Source: Helicobacter suis (GTDB lineage Bacteria > Campylobacterota > Campylobacteria > Campylobacterales > Helicobacteraceae). Taken from it: a stretch of 64,000 nucleotides of DNA. Position numbers and translations under genes: made by a program. The stretch lies in contig NZ_CABIKG010000006.1 of assembly GCF_902196125.1 (NCBI RefSeq), forward strand, positions 36,299-100,298, in the 5' to 3' direction. Shown here piece after piece: positions 27,634 to 35,074 of the stretch; the first letter of the stretch is position 1, and the number at the start of each line of letters is the position of its first letter. The notes beneath the pieces are model-generated. The model was not told the origin of the DNA, did not search any database, and worked only from the letters and a program-made list of their open reading frames with translations.

Positions 27634-28744
27634 CTATATTGAAATTGACACCAAAGCCCTAGCCCATAATTTTAAAGTAATATCAAAGGTAGCAGAGGGC
27701 ATGGCGATCATGGCAGTTGTTAAGGCTAATGCTTATGGTGTGGGTGCACTGGAGGCTAGCCGCGTATTTATAGAGCAGGGGGCTACTTATTTAGGGGTAG
27801 CCACTTATGAAGAAGCTTTAGAAGTGCGTTTACATTTTGCCTCTATCCCTATTTTAATCTTAGGTTTTACGCCTACTCACATGGCAGAAGGACTAATTAA
27901 AAACCACATCACCCAAACCCTTTTTTCCTATGAACAGGCTTGTTATTTTTCACAAGTGGCACTATCTTTAAAACAAAAACTCAAGGTGCATATCAAAGTA
28001 GATACCGGTATGAGTCGTTTAGGTTTTTTCCCCACAGAACAAAGCGCAAATATTATTGCTAAAATCGCCCAATTAAAGGGGTTAGAAGTAGAAGGGATAT
28101 TTACCCACCATAGCAATGCTGATTCGCTTTATAAGGGTTATGCCACTGTGCAAGCAGAGAGGTTTATGCAGTTTTTAGATTTATTAGATCAGCTAGGGCT
28201 TTCTTTTAAATACCGCCACATGGCAAACAGCGCGGCTACTATTTCTATGCCTAATTATGGTTTAGATATGGCCAGAGTCGGGCTAGCCCTTTATGGGCTA
28301 CACCCCTCTATTTATACCCAAGATGCCCTTTTAAAAAAAGGCTTTGAGCTTAAAAATGTCCTCACTCTTAAAGCCCAAATTGTGAGCTTAAAAGAAATCC
28401 CTGCGGGTAGATTAGTAGGCTATGGGGAGGATTTTTATTGTTTAGAGCCCACTAGGGTAGGGGTTTTACCACTAGGTTATGGCGATGGTTTTTCTAAAGT
28501 TTTAGGCAATAAGGCTTGGGGATTATTGCATGGAAAGAAAATTCCCATTATTGGCGGGGTGTGTATGGATCAGTGTTTTGTTGATCTAGGCGCTATTAAA
28601 GCAAAAGAGGGCGATACTGTTATATTGCTAGGTGATTCTAAAAGTGGTGCGATGGGGGCAGGGGATATAGCCAAAATTTTAGGCATTATCAATTATGAGG
28701 CCATCACCATGCTAACTAAGCGTTTGCCAAGAGTTTATTATTAA
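27602..28744 (+). CDS. alr: Alanine racemase
   Basis: PLP enzyme producing D-alanine for peptidoglycan. The 380 residues carry the PLP-lysine motif MAVVKANAYGVGA, DTGMSRLGF, the HMANSAA loop, GLALYGLHP, and the C-terminal barrel with VGYGEDF and catalytic Tyr-containing C-domain (GVCMDQCFVDLG). It starts inside the dagA gene. It is the last core gene before the accessory island. Confidence 0.96.
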   Translation: MSINPPLSRASYIEIDTKALAHNFKVISKVAEGMAIMAVVKANAYGVGALEASRVFIEQGATYLGVATYEEALEVRLHFASIPILILGFTPTHMAEGLIKNHITQTLFSYEQACYFSQVALSLKQKLKVHIKVDTGMSRLGFFPTEQSANIIAKIAQLKGLEVEGIFTHHSNADSLYKGYATVQAERFMQFLDLLDQLGLSFKYRHMANSAATISMPNYGLDMARVGLALYGLHPSIYTQDALLKKGFELKNVLTLKAQIVSLKEIPAGRLVGYGEDFYCLEPTRVGVLPLGYGDGFSKVLGNKAWGLLHGKKIPIIGGVCMDQCFVDLGAIKAKEGDTVILLGDSKSGAMGAGDIAKILGIINYEAITMLTKRLPRVYY

Positions 28745-29126
28745 GGTTTGTTGTATCTAAATATTTAGCAACATTATTTTGGGATTTGAAATACGCCCAT
28801 TGGGGATAATGCGGGGTCATTAGTGGCAATTTTTAAGTAAGCGGGTATTGTACAAATTCCTCCCTGCTTATATTCTTAGATAAAGCTTTTTTCTCTCTGA
28901 GTGTTCTGCATGGCTTAGTTTCTTAGCTTTGGCTTTTTTATAATCTTGCTATCTTTAATTTGTAGGGGAGTAGTTTAGGGTTCTATCATAATTAAGTTCT
29001 TGACTTTTATTGACTCTTAAGGGGGGGGGGGGGTAACATAACTGCTACTTAGAGTTTGATCTAAGTTGTATTCTGTTGAGAAAGAGTACGATGCTACTGG
29101 CATCATTTTTTTTAAAAGGAGATTTT
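28745..29126. other. 382-bp intergenic region between alr and the island
   Basis: No coding sequence is convincing here. The first ~250 bp are AT-rich and show a weak inverted repeat after alr (GTTG/CAAC around TAAATATTTA). The last third holds two TTGACT hexamers, the 13-G tract, and the RBS of the first island gene. Confidence 0.7.
29010..29039 (+). promoter_or_regulatory. Candidate phase-variable promoter with poly-G spacer
   Basis: TTGACT (29010-29015) and TAACAT (29034-29039) are separated by 18 nt, of which 13 are the G run at 29021-29033. A one-base loss would give the 17-nt optimum. The layout is that of homopolymer-in-spacer switches. The first island ATG lies 87 nt downstream. The -10 matches 4 of 6 consensus positions, and Helicobacter sigma-80 rarely needs a -35, so this is inference. 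Confidence 0.5.
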
Positions 29127-29837
29127 ATGGCGTTTAACCCTAATAATTATGTCGTTGAAGAGAGATTTATCCCTATTTTTCTACTCTTAGACACTTCAAC
29201 TTCTATGGGTACAGGTATGAAGGGAGGACAAACCCGCATTGAATGCCTCAACACTTGTGTGCAGACGATGATTGATTTACTCAAAGAGGAGGCGAAGCGG
29301 GAGAATGTTTCTAAATTAGCAGTGATCACTTTTGGAGCTGGTGGAGTGAAATTACACACCCGCCTTAGCAAGATTGAAAGCGTCCAATTTAGCCCCCTTG
29401 GCACGGGCGGTAGAACTCCGCTAGGCGCGGCTTTAAAACTTACAAGAGACTACATACAGGATAAAGACACTTTCCCGGATAAGTTTTATACCCCCTATGT
29501 TGTCATGGTTTCTGATGGCGAGCCTAAGGACAATTGGAAAGACCCCTTGTATGATTTTATCAACAATAAAAAAAATCGCAGTTCTAAGAGTGTGCGCTAT
29601 AGCGTGTTTATCGGTGATAAAGGTAAAGAACCCCAAGCTATCCACGATTTTAGCGGATCGCCTAATCAGGTGTATTATGCCAATGATGTTCAAAGCCTTA
29701 TTAATTGTTTTAAAGCCATCACAGCAAGCGTTACACAAGGGCGTAAGATAACCATCAAAGACGATCGCAGCGGGGGTAGTACGAATAATCAGGGCGGTCT
29801 TAGTGGACTAGATGATCCTAATAATTTCAAAATTTAA
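29127..29837 (+). CDS. TerY-like von Willebrand factor A domain protein
   Basis: A single vWA domain of 236 residues. The MIDAS metal site is complete: DTSTS at 22-26, Thr in GTGGRTPLG, and Asp in VSDGEP (130). It has no signal peptide, so it is cytoplasmic. The fold and length match TerY proteins of tellurite-resistance-linked and TerY-P conflict systems. A C-terminal Ser/Gly/Asn-rich tail follows VTQGRKITIKDDR. ATG 29127 with AAAAGGAG 5-6 nt upstream is clearly better than the upstream in-frame starts. It leads a 13-gene overlapping operon. Confidence 0.85.
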   Translation: MAFNPNNYVVEERFIPIFLLLDTSTSMGTGMKGGQTRIECLNTCVQTMIDLLKEEAKRENVSKLAVITFGAGGVKLHTRLSKIESVQFSPLGTGGRTPLGAALKLTRDYIQDKDTFPDKFYTPYVVMVSDGEPKDNWKDPLYDFINNKKNRSSKSVRYSVFIGDKGKEPQAIHDFSGSPNQVYYANDVQSLINCFKAITASVTQGRKITIKDDRSGGSTNNQGGLSGLDDPNNFKI

Positions 29838-29850
29838 ATAAGGAGTGTTC

Positions 29851-30120
29851 ATGCCAGTAATAGCAATTACCCCCGAGGAACTTCAAGTTTTTATCGGAGC
29901 AATTCAGAGTTTCATTCAGGCTCAACATGAAGCAAGCGCAAGCCTACAAGGGGCTTTTAACGCCCTAGGCGAAACTTGGAAGGATAGTAAAAAAGATCAA
30001 TTTGAAAGCAGTTTTCAAGAACTTTTAGGTATTTTGGGGAGTTTTAAGGAAGAGGCAGAGGAGCAAATTAGGTATTTGCAACATGTCATTAGTATTTTAG
30101 AGCCTTACGGGAACCTTTAA
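29851..30120 (+). CDS. WXG100-like small helical protein
   Basis: 89 residues predicted as a helical hairpin. A GETWKDSKKDQFESSF turn sits at mid-protein: Trp, two residues, then a Phe eight to nine later, the arrangement of WXG100/ESAT-6-like proteins with Asp in place of the Gly. The family normally acts as substrates or co-substrates of FtsK-type (EccC/EssC) secretion ATPases in Gram-positive bacteria. ATG 29851 has AGGAG 5 nt upstream; an earlier in-frame GTG is inside that RBS. Its stop overlaps the toxin ATG (TAATG). An FtsK-like ATPase is encoded four genes downstream. Confidence 0.7.
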   Translation: MPVIAITPEELQVFIGAIQSFIQAQHEASASLQGAFNALGETWKDSKKDQFESSFQELLGILGSFKEEAEEQIRYLQHVISILEPYGNL

Positions 30121-31100
30121 TGCATATTCAGATCAATGATCTTGGTGCTTTAAGTAGGAGTGCTGGGGCAATTTATGATACCGCTAACCAAAGTGCTGAA
30201 GCGCTAAATTCTATACTTAGTTTTATCAACCTTGCTATGCTAGATGCCACGCAAGAGCAAATACACACTAGTGGATTATTAGAGCAAGCGCGAGAAGAGG
30301 AGCAAAGACGGGTACAAATTGTACAAGAGTGTAAATCTGCTTTAATAGCAGCAAACAATGCCCTTGCTACATGTAATCCAGAAGAGGATGATGTGGCAAG
30401 CTTAGAGGATGATGTCGCCTCTTGTGAGGCAAATTTACGCGTAGCTGAGGATAGTTTAGAGCGTGCTAGCCATAATTGTACCAATATGCAAAGAAGGTTA
30501 GAGTTAGTCATGCAAGCTGTGCAAATCCTTAGCCAACTACACACTGAGTTAAGTTACATAGGACATGCTTGTCAGAATAAAATTGCCATCTTTGCCCAAA
30601 TGGCGTGTGCCACTTTAGCCAAAGTACAAGAAATTGTATGCGCTTATGAAAACGCCTCTTTAAGGGGTGTAGAAGTTCCTGCTAGCCGTTTGAATCTTTC
30701 TATGGATTATGCATCGCTTAATAAATGTGGCCTAAATCTCAACCACTACAACTCTGTAGAGAAGAAATTTTTACAAGAGTCGCGTATTACGGTGGTGCGG
30801 GGCAAAATTGTGGCGCAAAGAAGCCATGTTTTTGACCCTAATTTTAAAGATGGGGCGGGGCATACCAATGTAGAACGCATGCAAAGGGGAAACGCCCCCA
30901 TTGCTAAAGATAGGAAGGTTTTAGAGTTGCACCATTTGCACCAAGAAGACGATGGAATCATCATTGAGCTTACCAGTAGCGAACATAGGGGTTGTTACAA
31001 GGATTTACACGATGATAAAAAATCTAGCGAGATTGACCGTAAGGCATGGAGTCAATGGCGCAGGGAATATTACAAAGAGAGAGCAAAGGATGAGGCGTGA
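30120..31100 (+). CDS. LHH-family (HNH/EndoVII) nuclease toxin with helical N-terminus
   Basis: A 326-residue polymorphic-toxin-like protein. Residues 1 to ~190 are almost all helical, Glu/Ala/Cys rich, and resemble LXG/WXG-type delivery regions. Residues ~225-326 match the LHH nuclease domain of bacterial toxins: a TNVERMQRGNAPI segment, then LELHHLHQEDDG with the eponymous Leu-His-His at 270-272, and LTSSEHRG. These supply the metal and catalytic His residues of an HNH fold. No signal peptide. It is followed by an overlapping SUKH-like immunity gene (GTGA). Expected activity is DNA cleavage; target and delivery route are unknown. Confidence 0.82.
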   Translation: MHIQINDLGALSRSAGAIYDTANQSAEALNSILSFINLAMLDATQEQIHTSGLLEQAREEEQRRVQIVQECKSALIAANNALATCNPEEDDVASLEDDVASCEANLRVAEDSLERASHNCTNMQRRLELVMQAVQILSQLHTELSYIGHACQNKIAIFAQMACATLAKVQEIVCAYENASLRGVEVPASRLNLSMDYASLNKCGLNLNHYNSVEKKFLQESRITVVRGKIVAQRSHVFDPNFKDGAGHTNVERMQRGNAPIAKDRKVLELHHLHQEDDGIIIELTSSEHRGCYKDLHDDKKSSEIDRKAWSQWRREYYKERAKDEA

Positions 31101-31429
31101 AACTCCCTAAAGAATTTGAAGAATACTTAGAAAAATATGGGCATTTTGATCTTGAGGGGTTAGAGATTTTTGGCAAGCTTGAAAATGGGGACATAGAAAA
31201 CCTCCCCTCTTATGAGGCGGCCACAAAACTTTACAAACAAGACTACCCCCTACTAGATGATGAAATTGTGATTTATTTTGATGATTATTTAAATTGTATT
31301 GTAACTCTTAATGAAAAGAATGAAGTTTTTAGGGTGGAGTTTGAGGATCGGGTTAAAATTGCAGATTCTTTTCAAGAATGGTTTAAGCAATGTTTAGAAG
31401 ATTTTGGGGTTAGCGATGCAAGAGTATAG
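31097..31429 (+). CDS. SUKH (SMI1/KNR4)-like immunity protein
   Basis: An acidic 110-residue protein. The arrangement (helix PKEFEEYLEKYGHFD, then GLEIFGKLEN strand region, DDEIVIYFDDYLNCIVTL strands, and a C-terminal IADSFQEWFKQCLEDFG helix) is that of the SUKH superfamily, the commonest immunity partner of nuclease toxins. GTG start overlaps the toxin stop by 4 nt, which ties expression to the toxin. Assignment is by pattern, not by an invariant motif. Confidence 0.65.
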   Translation: MKLPKEFEEYLEKYGHFDLEGLEIFGKLENGDIENLPSYEAATKLYKQDYPLLDDEIVIYFDDYLNCIVTLNEKNEVFRVEFEDRVKIADSFQEWFKQCLEDFGVSDARV

Positions 31430-31637
31430 CGATTTAGTGGGGAGTTTTGGGGCAGAACAAAGGGCTTTATTAGAGAATATGAATGATGCACTCGGGCAAC
31501 GCATCAATGAGGATTTTTTAGACCCCATTGCAACGCAATTAAACCAACTTGCTGACGCTCAAGAAATGGCTTTAGAGGCGTGTAAAAAAGCCCAAGCCCT
31601 ACTAGAGATTGCCAGAGCTATTGCCTATGCCGACTGA
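31416..31637 (+). CDS. Small helical protein, possible second WXG100-type partner
   Basis: 73 residues, predicted as two amphipathic helices (SDLVGSFGAEQRALLENMND... and LNQLADAQEMALEACKKAQALLEIARAIA). It lacks Trp and therefore the WXG turn. I do not recognise a family. ATG 31416 overlaps the immunity gene by 14 nt and the ATPase start lies within its own 3' end. Its place between toxin/immunity and the FtsK-like ATPase, and its size, suggest a chaperone or partner of the WXG100-like protein. Confidence 0.6.
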   Translation: MQEYSDLVGSFGAEQRALLENMNDALGQRINEDFLDPIATQLNQLADAQEMALEACKKAQALLEIARAIAYAD

Positions 31638-34083
31638 TATTGATTATACCCATTACAACCAACTTTTACAACAATTAGATAAGCATTTACAAGCCTATAG
31701 AAAGGCTAAAGATCAAAGCTATCAAAAAAAAGAGCAAGAAAAGCACTATGAAGCTTGTATTAAAGAATTAGGGGATTTAGTAGAGCAGATTCGCAGCAAA
31801 CAGCCCAAATTTGAAACTAAAATTGCCCTACAAAAATCCCCAAAATTCCCAAGCCATGTGATCACCTCACGCCTAGTGATTGAAGAAAATGAACTACACG
31901 CTAACTTTGAAAAAAAAGACCCCCATTATTTGCATTTACAAGAAATCCCTCTAAAACAAGCCCTTTACACTACAAACCCAGCCTTGTTTTCCTATGTTAA
32001 ACATTTTCTATTGCGTGTGTTGCAACTAAGCCCGCTTAATAAGCTTGAACTTACGCTGATTGATCCTAAAACTCTAGGGATCACCTTTAATTTCTTGCGC
32101 CCCATTTTAGACAACGACTTTATTTACAAACAACGCATTTTAACCTATACAAATGAGATTGAGGAGGCTTTGCGCTTACTGGCAGATTACATGGAAAATC
32201 TCTTACAAAGGCAACTTTGTGGGGTGGCAAGTTGGCGCGATTATAACGCAAAACATCCAAAACAACTCCCCTTGCGTGTTTTAGTCATCCATGGGCTAAA
32301 CCTCCAATTTTTTAACGACAACAGCTTTTTGTATTTGAGTCGTTTGGTGCGCTTTGGAAGTTTAGCTGGGATCAATATTTTTATTTGGCTTGAAGAACTT
32401 AAAGATAAAGAGTCTTCTAAAGTGCCTGAAAAGTGGATAGATTTTACAACCCTTTTAAAAGAATGTGCCCAAACTATTGGAAATTTTGATCTAAACCCTA
32501 CAGATTTAAAACTAAAATTTGCTTTGGAACCAGACCCTGATTCTAAGCAATTAAATGTTTTCTTAGAGGAAATTAACCACGCCTACAAAAACACAAGCAC
32601 TATTAAAGCTGTTTTAGAAGAGTTGTTAAACCAAGAGGAGTTTTTAAAGAAAAGTGCAGCTGAGGGGGTGAGTGTGCCCCTAGCATGGGATTGTAAGGAA
32701 AATGAAATCCGCTTTGAAGTAGGTTTTGCTGGGAGTGAGCCACACACTCTTATAGGCGGGCGTAGTGGGAGTGGTAAGAGCAATTTATTAAATGTCCTCA
32801 TCGCTACGCTGTGTTTTTATTACCCACCCGAGGAGCTATCCTTGTATTTGTTAGACTACAAAGACGGGGTGGAATTTAATCTTTATACCAATCCTCCCTT
32901 GCCCCAAGCTTGCTTGATTGCTGTGAATAGTAGTGTGTCTTATGGGGTTAATGTCTTACAACACATCTTAGAGGAAAAAGAAAGACGCGCTAAACTCTTT
33001 AAAGAGGTGGACGCAACAGATTACATCACCTACCGACAAGCAGGTAAAACTTTGCCACGCATTATTCTTGTGATTGATGAATTCCAAACCCTTTTTAATG
33101 GCAAGGAAAAAGACATGGTGGAAGCTTATTTAGGGGATATTATCCGGAAAGGACGCAGTTTTGGTATCCATCTAGTTTTAAGCACCCAAACCCTAAGCGG
33201 TGTGAAAATGGATAGTAAGGGGCAATTGCTGGGTCAAATAGGTAACCGCTTGGTTTTAGCAATGAGCGCGGAGGATTCTAAAATCTTTTTAGGCGACAGA
33301 CATAAATTGCCATTTAAAGGCAAGCCCTATGGTTTCTTTAACTTCTTTGCCGGTCAAGCAGAGAGCATAGAGGGTAAAATTCCCTTAGCTAAAAGAGAAA
33401 GTATTAAAAAAATATTGCAAGACTTGGGGCAAAAATACCCCAAAACAAAAACAAAAATCTTTGATGGTTACATTTTGCCTAGCATAAAAGAGAGTCGCTT
33501 AGGGGGCGAGGGCTTGCGTCTTGTTTTGGGCAAAATAGAAAACTTTAAGAGAGATGATTTTGTGGTGGAATTTAGACCACAAAAGGGGCAAAACTTGCTT
33601 TTATGTGGCAATAATTTCAAGAAGCAACAAGCATTGATTACTTGCTTAAAAGAAAATGCTAAGGCTTGTGGCTATACATGCATAGAAAATCAAGTCCCCT
33701 CTCTAACGGGTTTAGAAAAAACATTGGTGATTTTAGACAATTTTCAAAAACTAAAAAAATGGCATCCCCCACAAAGTTACTCAACCGACAAAGACACATC
33801 AAGTAGCTTTAAAGACCTTGAAAACCTTGTAGAGCGAGGGTGTAAAAGCAATATCCACATAATTTTAATAGGGAATCTCAAAACAGCCGATCCCACATTT
33901 AAAAATTTTTTTGATACATATTTTTATTTGCGTGTGGGCTTTAATTTGCGATCCAGTGCAGCAGCAAGTTTGTTCCAGATTGATATTCCAACAACGCAAG
34001 CAATTCAAGGGGCTAATGCAGTCTTTATGAGCACAGAAGAGGGGCAACTTGTGTCTTTCACTTTTTTTAAGGAATTGGCGTGA
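31627..34083 (+). CDS. FtsK/SpoIIIE (EssC/EccC-like) ATPase without membrane helices
   Basis: An 818-residue ATPase. Residues 1-70 form a charged coiled coil, ~70-370 an uncharacterised region, ~370-610 the FtsK/SpoIIIE domain with Walker A GGRSGSGKSN (Lys 384) and Walker B IILVIDEF (Asp 484, Glu 485), and GRSFGIHLVLSTQT as the sensor strand; a degenerate second ATPase-like lobe follows (LLLCGNNFKKQQA, LVILDNFQKL). Multi-ATPase architecture resembles ESX motors, but I see no N-terminal transmembrane segments or FHA domain. ATG 31627 follows the previous gene with an 11-nt overlap. It could pump the WXG protein and toxin, or act on DNA. Confidence 0.8.
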   Translation: MPTDIDYTHYNQLLQQLDKHLQAYRKAKDQSYQKKEQEKHYEACIKELGDLVEQIRSKQPKFETKIALQKSPKFPSHVITSRLVIEENELHANFEKKDPHYLHLQEIPLKQALYTTNPALFSYVKHFLLRVLQLSPLNKLELTLIDPKTLGITFNFLRPILDNDFIYKQRILTYTNEIEEALRLLADYMENLLQRQLCGVASWRDYNAKHPKQLPLRVLVIHGLNLQFFNDNSFLYLSRLVRFGSLAGINIFIWLEELKDKESSKVPEKWIDFTTLLKECAQTIGNFDLNPTDLKLKFALEPDPDSKQLNVFLEEINHAYKNTSTIKAVLEELLNQEEFLKKSAAEGVSVPLAWDCKENEIRFEVGFAGSEPHTLIGGRSGSGKSNLLNVLIATLCFYYPPEELSLYLLDYKDGVEFNLYTNPPLPQACLIAVNSSVSYGVNVLQHILEEKERRAKLFKEVDATDYITYRQAGKTLPRIILVIDEFQTLFNGKEKDMVEAYLGDIIRKGRSFGIHLVLSTQTLSGVKMDSKGQLLGQIGNRLVLAMSAEDSKIFLGDRHKLPFKGKPYGFFNFFAGQAESIEGKIPLAKRESIKKILQDLGQKYPKTKTKIFDGYILPSIKESRLGGEGLRLVLGKIENFKRDDFVVEFRPQKGQNLLLCGNNFKKQQALITCLKENAKACGYTCIENQVPSLTGLEKTLVILDNFQKLKKWHPPQSYSTDKDTSSSFKDLENLVERGCKSNIHIILIGNLKTADPTFKNFFDTYFYLRVGFNLRSSAAASLFQIDIPTTQAIQGANAVFMSTEEGQLVSFTFFKELA

Positions 34084-34409
34084 TCACTCTTATCATAGAC
34101 ACTTCAGGGTCTATGCTAGAGCTGGGTAAAAAAGCGGGGGTTTTGCATTTAGCTCGCACTTTAAAACAAGCTTGTAAATCTTTGGGGGTGGATTTTAAGG
34201 TACTACCCTTAAAAGAAGCTAGGGGGGCTTTTAAGGCGGGGATTTTGCTTAGCGATGGTCTGTTTAAAGAGGAGATTAGCGTGTGCACAGCAGTTGGGGT
34301 AGGGGTAGATGCAAATCGTACACAGCTAAAAAAAATCAGCCAAGCTTATTTTGAGCCTGAGGAAATCTTAAACGCTTTGGTATTTGTTTTAGGTGGGGCT
34401 TGTGCGTAA
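34080..34409 (+). CDS. Minimal vWA domain protein
   Basis: Only 109 residues, about half a usual vWA domain. It starts directly with the first strand and MIDAS: ITLIIDTSGSM (D-T-S-G-S), then a helix and a LLSDGLFKEE segment providing the later Asp. GTG overlaps the ATPase stop by 4 nt. It lies immediately upstream of the PP2C phosphatase and kinase, the position held by the vWA member of TerY-P triads. Confidence 0.75.
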   Translation: MITLIIDTSGSMLELGKKAGVLHLARTLKQACKSLGVDFKVLPLKEARGAFKAGILLSDGLFKEEISVCTAVGVGVDANRTQLKKISQAYFEPEEILNALVFVLGGACA

Positions 34410-35073
34410 GTGGGGCTTTAGAGCTTTTGGCGCATCTATTAAGGGTCCAAGAAAGGCGCACAACCAAGATGCTTACACTATCAAGCGCTATAAAGGACAA
34501 TTAGTAGCTGTGGTGTGTGATGGACTTGGGAGCAAGCTACATTCTCAAAAGGGTAGTTTTACGCTGTGTGAAAGTGTGTTAGAGGTATTAAAAGTCTTTG
34601 ATTGTGAGCGCCATAATTTAAAATTTTTTGCCCCTCTTTTAGCCACACTTTGGGCATGCCGCTTACACCCCTTAAAACTAGAGGATTGTTTAAGCACCCT
34701 GCAGATTGCTATCCTTACAGAGTCTAAAATTTATTTAGGCAAGGTAGGAGATGGTGAGATCGTGATTTGTGGAGCAAGGGAGGAGATTTTAAGAGAAGTA
34801 AAGGAGGGACCCGCACACAAAACTATGCCCTTTAATCAAGATACCCCCATTTCTTGGCACACCTACAACACTAAGGACATACAGGGTATTCTCATTTATA
34901 CAGACGGGGTGGGCGAGATTTTGCAAGAATCTAAAGAACTTGACTTTGCAAGGGATTTTTTAAAGGCTTGCAAACGCGATAAAAGCCCTCAAGAAATCTT
35001 TGTTCAATCCTTAAAAAATGTAAATTTGAAATCTAGCGATGATAAGACTTTGATCGCCCTTTTTAAGGAGTGA
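34402..35073 (+). CDS. PP2C-type Ser/Thr phosphatase (TerY-P triad)
   Basis: A metal-dependent phosphatase of 223 residues. PP2C motifs are intact: KAHNQDAY with metal Asp 23, AVVCDGLGS, LGKVGDGEIV, ILIYTDGVGE and SSDDKTLIALF. No membrane segment. A GTG at 34402 overlaps the vWA gene by 8 nt; GTG 34393 is an alternative. It is 1 nt from the kinase gene, forming a vWA-phosphatase-kinase trio. Confidence 0.88.
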   Translation: MRKWGFRAFGASIKGPRKAHNQDAYTIKRYKGQLVAVVCDGLGSKLHSQKGSFTLCESVLEVLKVFDCERHNLKFFAPLLATLWACRLHPLKLEDCLSTLQIAILTESKIYLGKVGDGEIVICGAREEILREVKEGPAHKTMPFNQDTPISWHTYNTKDIQGILIYTDGVGEILQESKELDFARDFLKACKRDKSPQEIFVQSLKNVNLKSSDDKTLIALFKE

Positions 35074-35074
35074 A

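Noticed and set aside
29127..34083. A complete type VII secretion system
   Set aside because: Only WXG100-like, ATPase and toxin elements are present. No membrane components, mycosin or outer-membrane channel are encoded, and the ATPase has no membrane helices.
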